This document shows, piece after piece, positions 1-7,500 of a stretch of DNA of 32,793 nt (position 1 is the first letter of the stretch; the number at the start of each line of letters is the position of its first letter). Both the position numbers and the translations under genes were made by a program. The stretch comes from Candidatus Hydrogenedentota bacterium. Lineage in GTDB: Bacteria; Hydrogenedentota; Hydrogenedentia; Hydrogenedentales; CAILVY01. The notes under the pieces were generated by a model, which worked only from the letters and a program-made list of their open reading frames with translations, searched no databases and was not told where the DNA came from. Where the stretch lies: contig JAKQOG010000290.1 of the NCBI GenBank assembly GCA_029565395.1, positions 88,035 through 120,827 on the forward strand, in the 5' to 3' direction.

Positions 1-1
1 G

Positions 2-1405
2 CGGATGGTGCGTGTGGCGGCCAGCAAAACCGGTGATGATGCGGGCGACGGCACAACCACGGCGACGGTTTTGGCGCAGACGATGGTGCGCGAGGGGATG
101 CGGCATGTAACCGCCGGGGCCAATCCCATGGCATTAAAACGCGGGATGGACAAGGCGCTGGAAGTGGCGGTGGACGGTATCGCCGCCCTCTCAAAGAAAG
201 TCAAGAATCCGGAAGAGATCAAGCAAGTGGCCACGGTGTCCGCAAACGGCGATATGGCCATCGGCCAGATTATCGCCGATGCCATCGAGAAAGTGGGCGA
301 AGACGGCGTCATCACGATCGAAGAGGGCAAGAGCCTTCAGACCGAAGTGGAAACCGTCGATGGAATGCGCTTTGACCGCGGCTATCTGTCGCCCTATTTC
401 GTGACCGATCCTGAGAACATGAAAGTGAAGCTGGAAGACGCTTATATCCTGTGCCACGAAAAGAAAATCAGCAGCTTGAAAGACCTCCTGCCCCTCTTGC
501 AGAAACAGGCGCAGACCGGCAAGCCCATGCTCATTATCGCGGAAGACATCGAAGGCGAAGCACTGGCCACCCTCGTGGTGAACCGCCTGCGCGGCGTGCT
601 GAAGATCGCCGCCGTGAAAGCGCCCGCGTTCGGCGACCGACGCAAGGAAATCCTGAACGACATCGCCATCCTGACCGGCGGGACGTTCATCTCCGAAGAT
701 CTCGGCATGACGCTCGAAAGCATTGAACTGAGCCAACTGGGCCGCGCAAAACGGATTGAAATCACCAAAGACGACACAACGATCATCGAAGGCGGCGGAA
801 AAAAGAAAGACATCACGGGCCGCTGCGAACAAATCCGCAGGGCGATTGAAGCCACCACGTCCGATTATGACCGCGAAAAACTTCAGGAACGCCTGGCCAA
901 ACTGGCGGGCGGTGTCGCGGTGATTCGCGTGGGCGCGGCCACCGAAACCGAACTCAAGGAAAAGAAAGACCGCGCGGATGACGCCCTCAACGCCACGCGC
1001 GCGGCCATCGAGGAAGGTTTTGTGGCGGGCGGCGGCGTGGCCCTGTTGCGCGCCCGCAAAAAGGTCGAGGCGATGAAGCTTCGAGGCGACGAAGCCGTAG
1101 GCGCGGGCATTGTAGCCCGGTCAATGGTTTCGCCCCTGGCGCAAATCGCCGAAAATGCCGGCCTGGAAGGGCCCGTCATGGTGGAAAAGGTCCTCAAAGA
1201 GCAGGGCAATAACGGCCTGAACGCCGAAACCGGTGAAATCGAGGATCTGGTAAAATCCGGCATTATCGACCCAGCGAAAGTCATCCGTTGCGCCATTCAA
1301 AACGCCGTGAGTGCCGCGGGCATGATCATTACAACGGAATGCTTAATCACCGATGCGCCAAAGAAAGAAGACGACCAGGGCGCCGCCGGCCATCACCACC
1401 ATTAA
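2..1405 (+). CDS. groL: Chaperonin GroEL (Hsp60), 5'-truncated by window edge
   Basis: This is the 60-kDa chaperonin subunit, which folds proteins in an ATP-driven double ring with GroES in the cytoplasm. The reading frame is open from base 2, and the true start lies upstream; about 70 N-terminal residues appear to be missing by comparison with E. coli GroEL. The nucleotide-binding signature GDGTTTAT, with its catalytic Asp, is present near the left edge. The apical domain (AFGDRRKEIL), the intermediate and the C-terminal equatorial domain (FVAGGGVALLRA, NAETGE) follow in normal order. The C-terminus is unusual: it ends GAAG plus four histidines instead of the usual Gly-Gly-Met tail. A strong terminator follows 20 bases after the stop, so groEL ends its transcription unit. 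groES would be expected upstream but cannot be seen. Confidence 0.97.
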   Translation, partial: RMVRVAASKTGDDAGDGTTTATVLAQTMVREGMRHVTAGANPMALKRGMDKALEVAVDGIAALSKKVKNPEEIKQVATVSANGDMAIGQIIADAIEKVGEDGVITIEEGKSLQTEVETVDGMRFDRGYLSPYFVTDPENMKVKLEDAYILCHEKKISSLKDLLPLLQKQAQTGKPMLIIAEDIEGEALATLVVNRLRGVLKIAAVKAPAFGDRRKEILNDIAILTGGTFISEDLGMTLESIELSQLGRAKRIEITKDDTTIIEGGGKKKDITGRCEQIRRAIEATTSDYDREKLQERLAKLAGGVAVIRVGAATETELKEKKDRADDALNATRAAIEEGFVAGGGVALLRARKKVEAMKLRGDEAVGAGIVARSMVSPLAQIAENAGLEGPVMVEKVLKEQGNNGLNAETGEIEDLVKSGIIDPAKVIRCAIQNAVSAAGMIITTECLITDAPKKEDDQGAAGHHHH

Positions 1406-1425
1406 TTTAAAAAACAGCCCTATCC

Positions 1426-1461
1426 CCTGCGCCGGGCCTTCAAGGTCCGGCGCAGGTTTTT
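1426..1461 (+). terminator. Intrinsic terminator of groEL
   Basis: A perfect 10-bp GC-rich stem (CCTGCGCCGG pairing with CCGGCGCAGG), with a small inner CCTT/AAGG stem in the loop, is followed directly by five T residues. It lies 20 bases after the groEL stop codon. Confidence 0.9.
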
Positions 1462-1466
1462 AGCCA

Positions 1467-1594
1467 GGCAATTGCGAAATAGCCTTTTTTCTCATAAGCA
1501 CACCGTATACTGGGCAAATTGCCAGCATTTCACGCCAAAAACGGCTCCTTTTCAACCAACCCGAAAAGGGAAAAAGGGCTATTTCGCAATTGCC
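1467..1594. repeat. Long-range perfect 18-bp inverted repeat, MITE-like or RNA hairpin
   Basis: GGCAATTGCGAAATAGCC at 1467-1484 is the exact reverse complement of 1577-1594, separated by 92 bases. Just inside, the left arm continues into a run of six T and the right arm is preceded by five A, so the complementarity continues apart from one extra G. No coding frame is credible in the interval. Possible explanations are a small non-autonomous mobile element, or a transcribed hairpin in the groEL-ompA spacer. No other copy was noticed in this window. Confidence 0.7.
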
Positions 1595-1703
1595 TCTTAA
1601 CAACTTTCTTGATTGCACCGAAACACGGGTTGTGATACACTACCTCCAATGCATGAGACGGGAGGTTTGGGTACACATCTTGCCCCAAGCCCCGGGGAAA
1701 TGC

Positions 1704-1732
1704 TTGACAAGTGTGCTGTACTATGATTAAAT
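1704..1732 (+). promoter_or_regulatory. Probable sigma70-type promoter of the OmpA-like gene
   Basis: A perfect -35 hexamer TTGACA lies at 1704-1709. A 17-base spacer leads to TTAAAT at 1727-1732, which matches 4 of 6 positions of the -10 consensus. It would give a leader of roughly 50 bases before the ATG at 1793. Confidence 0.5.
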
Positions 1733-1792
1733 TTGTCTCTCGGAGGAATTGCCAAAGGGACGTCAGAGTGTAAGCGAAGAAGGAGGAACAGC

Positions 1793-2452
1793 ATGAAAAA
1801 GTTTTTGGCGATCGTACTTATTGCCGCATTAATAGGCATCGCGGGCACCGCCTCGGCGGCCAAGAAGTGGGATGATATGTCCTGGTGGGGAAAAACCGGT
1901 GCAACCCCCGACCCGGTAAAGGACAGCAAAGGCCGCGCGGGTTGCTGGTGGTGGCCGAAGACCGCCAAGTCCAACGTGGACGATAATGAACTGTGGGGCA
2001 ATCGCGGCATTGTCTACCACATCATGGCCGAGGCGAAAAAGGAAGAGCCTGCGCCGCCCACCCCGCCGCCCCCGCCGCCCCCCCCTGCTCCGCCGAAAGT
2101 GGAACGCACCGCAATCATCCTGAACAATGTGCTGTTCGACTTCGACAAGTCCATTCTCAAGCCGGAAGGCAAGGTGGAAGTGGATAAATTGGTCGCCGAA
2201 ATGAAGGCCCACGCCGGAGATAAAGTCCTCATCGAAGGGCACACCTGCGACATCGGCACAGACGAATACAACATGGGTCTGGGCCAGCGCCGCGCGGATT
2301 CCGTGAAAGCCTACATGGTGGAGTCGGGCATCGACACCGCACGGATCGAAGCCAAGAGCTTCGGCGAAACAAAACCCGCCGTGCCGAATAATTCCGAAGC
2401 AAACCGCAAACTGAACCGCCGCGCGGAATTCAAAATCACCTTGGGTGAATAA
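1793..2452 (+). CDS. Exported OmpA-domain (peptidoglycan-associated) envelope protein
   Basis: A 219-residue protein likely to tie the outer envelope to peptidoglycan. The ATG is preceded by AGGAGG seven bases upstream, which favours it over the TTG at 1733. Residues 1-22 form a signal peptide ending in TASA with no lipobox cysteine. Residues 24-80 are a short Trp-rich segment (WDDMSWW, GCWWWP) with no room for an 8-stranded barrel. Residues 86-101 are a proline-rich linker. Residues 105-219 are an OmpA C-terminal domain with LFDFDKS, YNMGLGQRRA and NRKLNRRAEF. In the peptidoglycan-binding loop the motif reads GHTCDIGT, so the Asp equivalent to E. coli OmpA D271 is Cys152, with Asp at the next residue. 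The Arg equivalent to R286 is kept as R167. The gene is monocistronic between its own promoter and terminator. Confidence 0.9.
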   Translation: MKKFLAIVLIAALIGIAGTASAAKKWDDMSWWGKTGATPDPVKDSKGRAGCWWWPKTAKSNVDDNELWGNRGIVYHIMAEAKKEEPAPPTPPPPPPPPAPPKVERTAIILNNVLFDFDKSILKPEGKVEVDKLVAEMKAHAGDKVLIEGHTCDIGTDEYNMGLGQRRADSVKAYMVESGIDTARIEAKSFGETKPAVPNNSEANRKLNRRAEFKITLGE

Positions 2453-2473
2453 ACAATTTTTTTCAAATGAATG

Positions 2474-2507
2474 CTATCCCGGCGCACCCCGCGCCGGGAT
2501 AGTTTTT
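2474..2507 (+). terminator. Intrinsic terminator after the OmpA-like gene
   Basis: A perfect 12-bp stem (CTATCCCGGCGC with GCGCCGGGATAG) and a 5-base loop are followed by TTTTT, 22 bases after the stop codon. The next gene starts only 10 bases beyond the T run. Confidence 0.92.
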
Positions 2508-2517
2508 AGGATCTGCC

Positions 2518-3423
2518 ATGGAACCCGAATCTTCCGAGGGAGCGCTGATCAAGCTGCTGGACCGGTACATGGAAGTCACCGTCTTTGAAGCGGGGCTTTC
2601 CGACCGGACGCTCTCGGCGTACGCGGCGGATTTGAAGATTTACCTGGAATATTTGGAACAATCGGGCATCGGCGAACCAAATGATATCTTAAGGGAAGAT
2701 ATCCTCGACCATATCGGCGGCCTCTTGGCCGCGGGATTGTCCCCGCGATCCGTCACCCGCCACTTGAGCGCGATCCGCCGATTTCACCGCTTCCTGGCCG
2801 ATGAAGGATTATCCCAACACAATCCCTCGGAAGGATTCGATTCGCCACGGCTGGCACGCGCGCTCCCCCATGTGCTCAGCGGCGAAGAAATCGAACGCCT
2901 GTTGGCCTCGCCCGAAGACGCACCGGATAACAACGCGCGCGATGCCGCCATCCTCGAATTGTTCTATTCCTGCGGCCTGCGCATCTCGGAATTGGCCAAC
3001 CTCCGGCTGCGGGACATCTCCCTCGACGAAGGATCGGTGCGCGTGCGAGGCAAAGGGGCGAAAGTCCGCCTGGTACCCCTGGGAGACCGCGCCGCAAAAC
3101 GTCTGCGCGCATGGCTGACCGTGCGAAATGAAGGCACAGTCAACGACAACACGCTCTTTCTCTCCAGCCGGGGAAAACGCATCAGCCGCACCGGCGTGTG
3201 GGAAATCGTAAAACACCACGCGCGCGCCGCCAACATCCAGCAAAATGTCACCCCCCACATGCTCCGCCACTCCTTCGCAACCCATCTCCTCGACCATGGC
3301 GCCGATCTCCGCGCCGTACAGGAAATGCTCGGCCATGCGGACATCAGCACCACGCAGATCTACACACACGTCAGCGTGGAACGCCTCAGCCAGGCCCACA
3401 AAAAATTCCACCCGCGTGCCTGA
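2518..3423 (+). CDS. xerD: Tyrosine recombinase XerD/XerC-like (site-specific)
   Basis: A 301-residue recombinase, close to the ~298 residues of XerD, which resolves chromosome dimers at dif with a partner Xer protein and FtsK. Residues ~9-100 form the SAM-like core-binding domain. Residues ~117-297 form the catalytic domain with the full active-site set: R155 (CGLRISELANL), K179 (RGKGAK), H247 and R250 (HMLRHSFATHL), H273 (LGHADIS) and nucleophile Y282 (TQIYTHV). AGGA lies six bases before the ATG. XerC and XerD cannot be told apart with certainty here; the closing SQAHKKFHPR resembles XerD. Nothing around it (no integron, no att duplication) suggests a mobile-element integrase, so the housekeeping role is preferred. 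It starts just after a strong terminator, so it needs readthrough or its own promoter, which was not found. Confidence 0.9.
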   Translation: MEPESSEGALIKLLDRYMEVTVFEAGLSDRTLSAYAADLKIYLEYLEQSGIGEPNDILREDILDHIGGLLAAGLSPRSVTRHLSAIRRFHRFLADEGLSQHNPSEGFDSPRLARALPHVLSGEEIERLLASPEDAPDNNARDAAILELFYSCGLRISELANLRLRDISLDEGSVRVRGKGAKVRLVPLGDRAAKRLRAWLTVRNEGTVNDNTLFLSSRGKRISRTGVWEIVKHHARAANIQQNVTPHMLRHSFATHLLDHGADLRAVQEMLGHADISTTQIYTHVSVERLSQAHKKFHPRA

Positions 3424-3457
3424 TGAAACCGCCTTCCCAGGAAATCCGTCTAAAACA

Positions 3458-3485
3458 ATGCACAAACTGATGTGTTGTTGTGCAT
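3458..3485 (+). repeat. Small inverted repeat between xerD and the CmpB-like gene
   Basis: ATGCACAA at 3458-3465 pairs with TTGTGCAT at 3478-3485 around a 12-base loop. No U-run follows, so it is not a standard terminator. It may be an operator or a weak mRNA hairpin, and chance is possible. Confidence 0.3.
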
Positions 3486-3522
3486 AGGGCGTGTAGAACC
3501 AACTGAAGTTAAGGAAGTAACC

Positions 3523-3996
3523 ATGCAGGCAAAACGTGTACTTATCCGTTTTTTCATTTTCGCGCTTTTCGGACTGCTGCTGGAAGTCTTTTTCACCGGA
3601 ATGAGCGGCGCATTTCACGGCAGAATTAATCTCGTCGGACATACCTCCCCATGGATGATGCTGGATTACGGCCTCCTCGGTGTGATCATCATGCCGCTTG
3701 CACGGCCAATGAAAAAAAAAGGCGTTCCGCTGGCCTTTCGCGCAATTGTATACATGATCGGCATCTTCGCGGTGGAATATGTGTCCGGGCGCATTTTTAA
3801 CGCCTGCGGAATCCATATCTGGGATTACAGCGACATGATGCTCAACCTGCATGGGCAAATCACACTATTGTATGCCCCGTTCTGGTATGCCTTGGGCTTG
3901 GCAGCGGAATATCTCAACAAAAAAGTGGATGCCGCCGCCGTCTTGCTCATGAAGGGTTGCACTGCGGAACAGCTTGAGACATGGACCCCGCAATAG
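3523..3996 (+). CDS. Small integral membrane protein, CmpB-type putative ABC-transporter permease family
   Basis: A 157-residue hydrophobic protein with about four membrane segments (around residues 7-26, 46-61, 71-88 and 113-128). The conserved string WDYSD...LNLHGQITLLYAPFWYALGL (split here) is the hallmark of the family named ABC_trans_CmpB. The biochemical role of that family is not established. The ATG at 3523 has AAGGAAG six bases upstream, so it is preferred to an upstream in-frame start at 3472. It converges with the next gene, the two stop codons lying only 8 bases apart. No ABC ATPase is adjacent, so a transport function is not supported by context. Confidence 0.7.
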   Translation: MQAKRVLIRFFIFALFGLLLEVFFTGMSGAFHGRINLVGHTSPWMMLDYGLLGVIIMPLARPMKKKGVPLAFRAIVYMIGIFAVEYVSGRIFNACGIHIWDYSDMMLNLHGQITLLYAPFWYALGLAAEYLNKKVDAAAVLLMKGCTAEQLETWTPQ

Positions 3997-4004
3997 CCGG
4001 AGTG

Positions 4005-5405
4005 TTACGACCGGCGCATACGGATAAAACGCCACACAAGCCAGAACAAGAAGAGGACGGTTCCCCACACCGGACTCCAGATGCCCAGCCAGATGATCTT
4101 GCTCCAGAGAGCTTGGGCGAAGCCGAACAGACTGCGCACGGCTTCCGAAGCAACCTGACCGCTGCTGAAACTTTTCGGTGGAAGGATTCGTTCGGCCTTG
4201 GGTTTTTCCTGGAACCTCACGGTTATGGTGGAGAAATCGACCCGGTGACTGAGGTATTTTAAGCGGCCTTCGAGCCGTTCCAGTTGTTCGCGGACCCGTG
4301 TGAGTTCCTGTTCGATCTTCAGCGTGCCCTCCATCAGCATGGATTTGCTGAGATGATCGAGCAGCCGCTCTTCTGTCTTTTTCAGGTTGCGGATGCGGGA
4401 GTCGGTGTCCATGTATTCTTCGGTAACATCTTCCGTCGAAACCTGTTTGTTCAATACCCGGCCCAGTGCCTGAATGCCATCGAGGGTTCCATCAAGTTTA
4501 TCTGCCGGTACGCGCACCTGGAGGAGGATATTGACACGGCCTAGGGTGTCGATGCTTTCCTGTTGGTTGGCGACATACCCGCCGGCTGCGGTGACCGAGG
4601 CAATGAATTGCGCCGAGGCCTGTTTTGGATCCACTGCTTCAATCAGGTAGTCCGCATTTTTGATCAGATAGCGGTCTGGTTTTGGAAGATCGTCAGCGGG
4701 TTTCTCGGATGAAGGTTGCCCTGTAGTGTCCGCCGTTGCGAAAAGGTCGTGTATCTGACCGCCGACCTCGACATTTTGGAGGATTCCTCCGCCTCCGCCT
4801 CCGCCAAAGCCGCCCATGCTGCCAGCGCCTCGCAGCCCATCCCCGTCATTATTCTGAACGCCCAATTTAGAGTCGATGTATCCCAAAGACTTGAGTTGTT
4901 CAGAATAGGGTACAAATTTATCAAGTATTACCCCATTTTTGGAATCAGTCGAAGAATAGAAATCGGCGCATATAGCCTCTTGTTGAACTGGCTGTTGATG
5001 GAAAAGACCCCAATTGTAGCTCAGGCGCCCCGTACGTGCTGACCCTGAGAACCAAGCAGTTCCTGCAATAATAACAACCAAGCATGCCGCTGCACCGGCG
5101 AGTACCCATTTCTTAAGAGGAGACCATGTATTTTTCTTTTTGGAGAAAGGGCGGGTTGCATTAGTGGAACTAACCGCCGTCCGGGCTGTCCGGAGGATTT
5201 TCTCGCGTTGTGAATTTTCCAGCGTATGCACCGGGGCTTCTTGGAAGGCTTCCGAGGCCAAGTGTGCGGCGGCCTGCAACTCGGCAAGGCGTTTCCGAGC
5301 GTCTTCATCAGTTTCAAGGGCTTTTTCGACCTCGCTGCGTTCGAGGTCATCAAGTTCGTTCAGGGCATAGGCCACTAATGTAGAGTCGTTGATGCGGGTA
5401 TTCAT
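4005..5405 (-). CDS. Membrane anti-sigma-like protein with DUF4349 domain
   Basis: A 466-residue membrane protein. Residues 1-50 (LVAYALNELDDLERSEVE, then ARKRLAEL) resemble the N-terminal cytoplasmic anti-sigma segment of planctomycete-type proteins, but no HxxxCxxC zinc motif is present. Residues 100-119 form a transmembrane helix. Residues 198-207 are a glycine run. Residues ~246-420 match DUF4349, including a long coiled coil (RIRNLKKTEERLLDHL to RLEGRLKYLSHRV). A second transmembrane helix lies near 437-460, followed by a basic tail (RFIRMRRS). The start ATG is two bases after the sigma-factor stop, with GGAGGAGG upstream, so the two genes are co-transcribed and probably translationally coupled. 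I infer that it sequesters the sigma factor and senses an envelope signal through DUF4349. DUF4349 itself has no proven function that I know of. Confidence 0.75.
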   Translation of the reverse strand: MNTRINDSTLVAYALNELDDLERSEVEKALETDEDARKRLAELQAAAHLASEAFQEAPVHTLENSQREKILRTARTAVSSTNATRPFSKKKNTWSPLKKWVLAGAAACLVVIIAGTAWFSGSARTGRLSYNWGLFHQQPVQQEAICADFYSSTDSKNGVILDKFVPYSEQLKSLGYIDSKLGVQNNDGDGLRGAGSMGGFGGGGGGGILQNVEVGGQIHDLFATADTTGQPSSEKPADDLPKPDRYLIKNADYLIEAVDPKQASAQFIASVTAAGGYVANQQESIDTLGRVNILLQVRVPADKLDGTLDGIQALGRVLNKQVSTEDVTEEYMDTDSRIRNLKKTEERLLDHLSKSMLMEGTLKIEQELTRVREQLERLEGRLKYLSHRVDFSTITVRFQEKPKAERILPPKSFSSGQVASEAVRSLFGFAQALWSKIIWLGIWSPVWGTVLFLFWLVWRFIRMRRS

Positions 5406-5407
5406 GA

Positions 5408-5965
5408 TTATGCCTCCTCCGCCAGGTTGAGGTCGGGGCGCAATTCACGGCGGACGGCGTTCAGGGCCGTGGTGATTAGATAACTTACAGTACCGAGGGA
5501 AACCCCCATGATGCTGCTGATCTCGCGGTAGGTCAGACCGTCGCGGAACTTTAATTGGAACGCCTCCTGCTGCTCTTGTGGCAGCGTGCCGAGCAGCGCG
5601 AAAACGCGCGCATGGCTTTCCTTCCGCTCGGCGGCGGCGCCGGGGGCGCTCTCCGCGGGCAGGTCGAGTTCGTGTTCACCCAGCGGGGTCATGCGTGCCT
5701 CCTTCTCGCGCAGGGTCAGGGCGCGGTTGCGGCAAACGGTATAGAGCCATCCGGCGAGGTGATCCTCCACCGCATCGGGATTGGTCTGGCACAGTTTTAG
5801 GAAGGTGTCCTGCACCACGTCGCGGGCCACTTCCCGGTTGCCCGTAATGCGGACCGCATACCGCAGCAGCGGCTGTTCATACCGCGCGAGCGCGGCCGTT
5901 ATCCAAGCTTCCCGTATCGAGGGCGGTTGTTCCATAGACTGTGCGTTCCCGTGGATGTTCTCCAT
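5408..5965 (-). CDS. ECF-type RNA polymerase sigma-70 factor
   Basis: About 185 residues with the two ECF domains. Sigma2 contains LLRYAVRITGNREVARDVVQDTF and WLYTVCRNRAL. Sigma4 contains LPQEQQEAFQLKFRDGLTYREIS, with the helix-turn-helix at MGVSLGTVSYLITTAL. The start is uncertain. An in-frame TTG lies at 5998, an ATG at 5965 has AAAGG nine bases upstream, and another ATG lies at 5935. A TATACT stands directly before the 5965 ATG; if that is a -10 element, transcription would begin inside the frame and 5935 would be the start. The gene precedes the anti-sigma/DUF4349 gene with a 2-base gap. A 23-bp palindrome lies just upstream and may be its control site. Confidence 0.88.
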   Translation of the reverse strand: MENIHGNAQSMEQPPSIREAWITAALARYEQPLLRYAVRITGNREVARDVVQDTFLKLCQTNPDAVEDHLAGWLYTVCRNRALTLREKEARMTPLGEHELDLPAESAPGAAAERKESHARVFALLGTLPQEQQEAFQLKFRDGLTYREISSIMGVSLGTVSYLITTALNAVRRELRPDLNLAEEA

Positions 5966-5976
5966 AGTATATAACC

Positions 5977-5999
5977 TTTGAACAACTATTTTGTTCAAA
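5977..5999. promoter_or_regulatory. 23-bp palindrome upstream of the ECF sigma gene, candidate operator
   Basis: TTTGAACAA, a 5-base spacer CTATT, then TTGTTCAAA: perfect 9-bp arms. On the gene's strand it contains GAACAA, which resembles the -35 element used by many ECF sigmas. It lies 11 bases upstream of the ATG at 5965. Autoregulation or binding of a dimeric repressor is an inference. Confidence 0.5.
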
Positions 6000-6054
6000 C
6001 GGGGCGCGGAGTGGAAAAGGAGGAGGAAAATCCCACGAGTTCTAAAAAAAACAA

Positions 6055-7257
6055 TTAGAGAAGCGCGGCCACGGCGTCAAAGATGCGCCCGGTGAGTTCT
6101 TCTTTCGCGATAAGATGAAGTTGTTCCGGAGGATTGCCCGGCGTGAGGAGCCACGCCCACGCGGTATCCGAACCGAATGCACAGTTTTCCCCGCCCACCT
6201 GATTCGCCACAATCATATCAAGATTTTTCTTGGCAAGCTTTTCTTCCGCGTAGGCAATCAGATCATGCGTTTCCGCGGCAAACCCCACCGTAATCTGTCC
6301 GGGCCGTTTCTGGATTCCGGCATACGCCGCAATATCAGGATTCGGCGTGAGTGACAACGTCAGCGCCTCGCCATTGCGTTTATGTTTCTCCTCGGCCGGA
6401 TTATCTATGCGGTAATCCGCAACGGCCGCCGCGGCGATAAATATATCCGCCTCCGCGAATCGTTCCTTGACCGCTTCCAGCATTTCCTGCGCCGTTTTAA
6501 CGTTGATCACGGCGGCGTCATAGGGCAACGGCACATGCGCAGGACCCGAAACCACCGTGACCGATGCCCCGCGGCGCAGGGCCTCCAAAGCCAGCATCCG
6601 GCCCATTTTCCCGGAAGAACGATTCCCGATGAACCGCACGGGATCCAGCGGTTCATGCGTGGCCCCGCTGGTAATCAACACCTTTTTCCCCGCCAGGTCT
6701 TTCTTCTCGCACAATAAAATATTCGCGGCTTCGAGAATGGCGGGGGGATCGATAAGGCGGCCTTCGCCGATTTCACCACAGGCCAGCGCACCCGAACCCG
6801 GCCCCACAAAATAACACCCGCGCGCCTTAAGCGTTTGAATGTTCGCCTGGGTCGCGGCATGCTGATACATGTGCGTATTCATCGCGGGGGCGAACAGCAC
6901 CGGCGCGCGCGTGGCCAGCAGCGTGGTGCTGAGCCAATCATCCGCGATGCCGTGCGCGGCCTTCGCGATGCTATTGGCCGTGGCAGGTGCTATCAGAAAG
7001 AGATTTGCCCGCCGGGCAAGCGAGATATGCTCGATTTCAGGCGTTTCCAGCCGCTCAAACATCCCCGTAATGGTGCGGCGGCCGGTAATCGCTTCGAAAC
7101 TGGCCGGACCCACGAATTGCTGCGCGTTTTTCGTGAGGACCGCGGTGACACGCGCTCCTCCCTCCACCAGGCGCGAGGCAATCTCGCAGGCCTTATAGGC
7201 CGCGATGGACCCCGTGACGCCCAGCACGATCTCTTTATCCGCGAAGGGCCCCGCCAT
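6055..7257 (-). CDS. coaBC: Bifunctional phosphopantothenoylcysteine decarboxylase / phosphopantothenate-cysteine ligase
   Basis: A 400-residue two-domain enzyme making 4'-phosphopantetheine from 4'-phosphopantothenate in two steps (CTP-dependent CoaB ligase, FMN-dependent CoaC decarboxylase) in coenzyme A synthesis. CoaC covers residues ~8-180: GVTGSIAAYKA binds FMN, H77 in EHISLA matches the catalytic His, N127 in PAMN matches the substrate-binding Asn, and C160 in GALACGEIGEGR is the lid cysteine. CoaB follows from ~188 (KVLITSGATHEPLDPVR, NRSSGKMG, AAAVADYR). Full length for the family. It starts 6 bases after the rpoZ stop. No clear Shine-Dalgarno was seen, so coupling to rpoZ translation is likely. 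It is the last gene of the yicC operon. Confidence 0.96.
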   Translation of the reverse strand: MAGPFADKEIVLGVTGSIAAYKACEIASRLVEGGARVTAVLTKNAQQFVGPASFEAITGRRTITGMFERLETPEIEHISLARRANLFLIAPATANSIAKAAHGIADDWLSTTLLATRAPVLFAPAMNTHMYQHAATQANIQTLKARGCYFVGPGSGALACGEIGEGRLIDPPAILEAANILLCEKKDLAGKKVLITSGATHEPLDPVRFIGNRSSGKMGRMLALEALRRGASVTVVSGPAHVPLPYDAAVINVKTAQEMLEAVKERFAEADIFIAAAAVADYRIDNPAEEKHKRNGEALTLSLTPNPDIAAYAGIQKRPGQITVGFAAETHDLIAYAEEKLAKKNLDMIVANQVGGENCAFGSDTAWAWLLTPGNPPEQLHLIAKEELTGRIFDAVAALL

Positions 7258-7263
7258 GCGTCA

Positions 7264-7491
7264 TTAATCCAGGTAGGTCTCGTCTTCTTCCTTGCTGGTG
7301 AAATAGCCCACCTTGCCCTGGAGCACTTCTTCCATCGCGGTGATGGTGGTCTTCCGGGCGCGGGCGGCCAGGCCGAATCCATGCGATTCAGTCTTATTGA
7401 TCTGGTTGGCGCGGCGCGCCCCCATAATCACCAGCCGGTACAGACTGTCAATTTTTCCCTCAAAATCATCCACACAATACGGGGTCGGCAT
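7264..7491 (-). CDS. rpoZ: RNA polymerase omega subunit
   Basis: A 75-residue omega subunit, which helps assemble RNA polymerase by holding the beta-prime subunit. The core reads DSLYRLVIMGARRANQINK and ARKTTITAMEEVLQGKV, matching the conserved 'D..Y.LV..aarRA.Q' helix and the following 'k....A..Ei..GKv' segment. The start ATG has GGAG seven bases upstream, and this site abuts the gmk stop. Gene order gmk-rpoZ-coaBC is a widespread bacterial arrangement and strongly supports the call despite the small size. Confidence 0.92.
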   Translation of the reverse strand: MPTPYCVDDFEGKIDSLYRLVIMGARRANQINKTESHGFGLAARARKTTITAMEEVLQGKVGYFTSKEEDETYLD

Positions 7492-7500
7492 GTCTTTCTC

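Noticed and set aside
2518..3423. The tyrosine recombinase as the integrase of a genomic island.
   Set aside because: Length, motif set and C-terminus fit the housekeeping Xer proteins; no tRNA, att repeat or phage gene is nearby.
2809..3858. A 349-codon minus-strand frame opposite xerD and the CmpB-like gene.
   Set aside because: It crosses two well-supported plus-strand genes and their spacer; it is an antisense shadow of GC-rich coding sequence.
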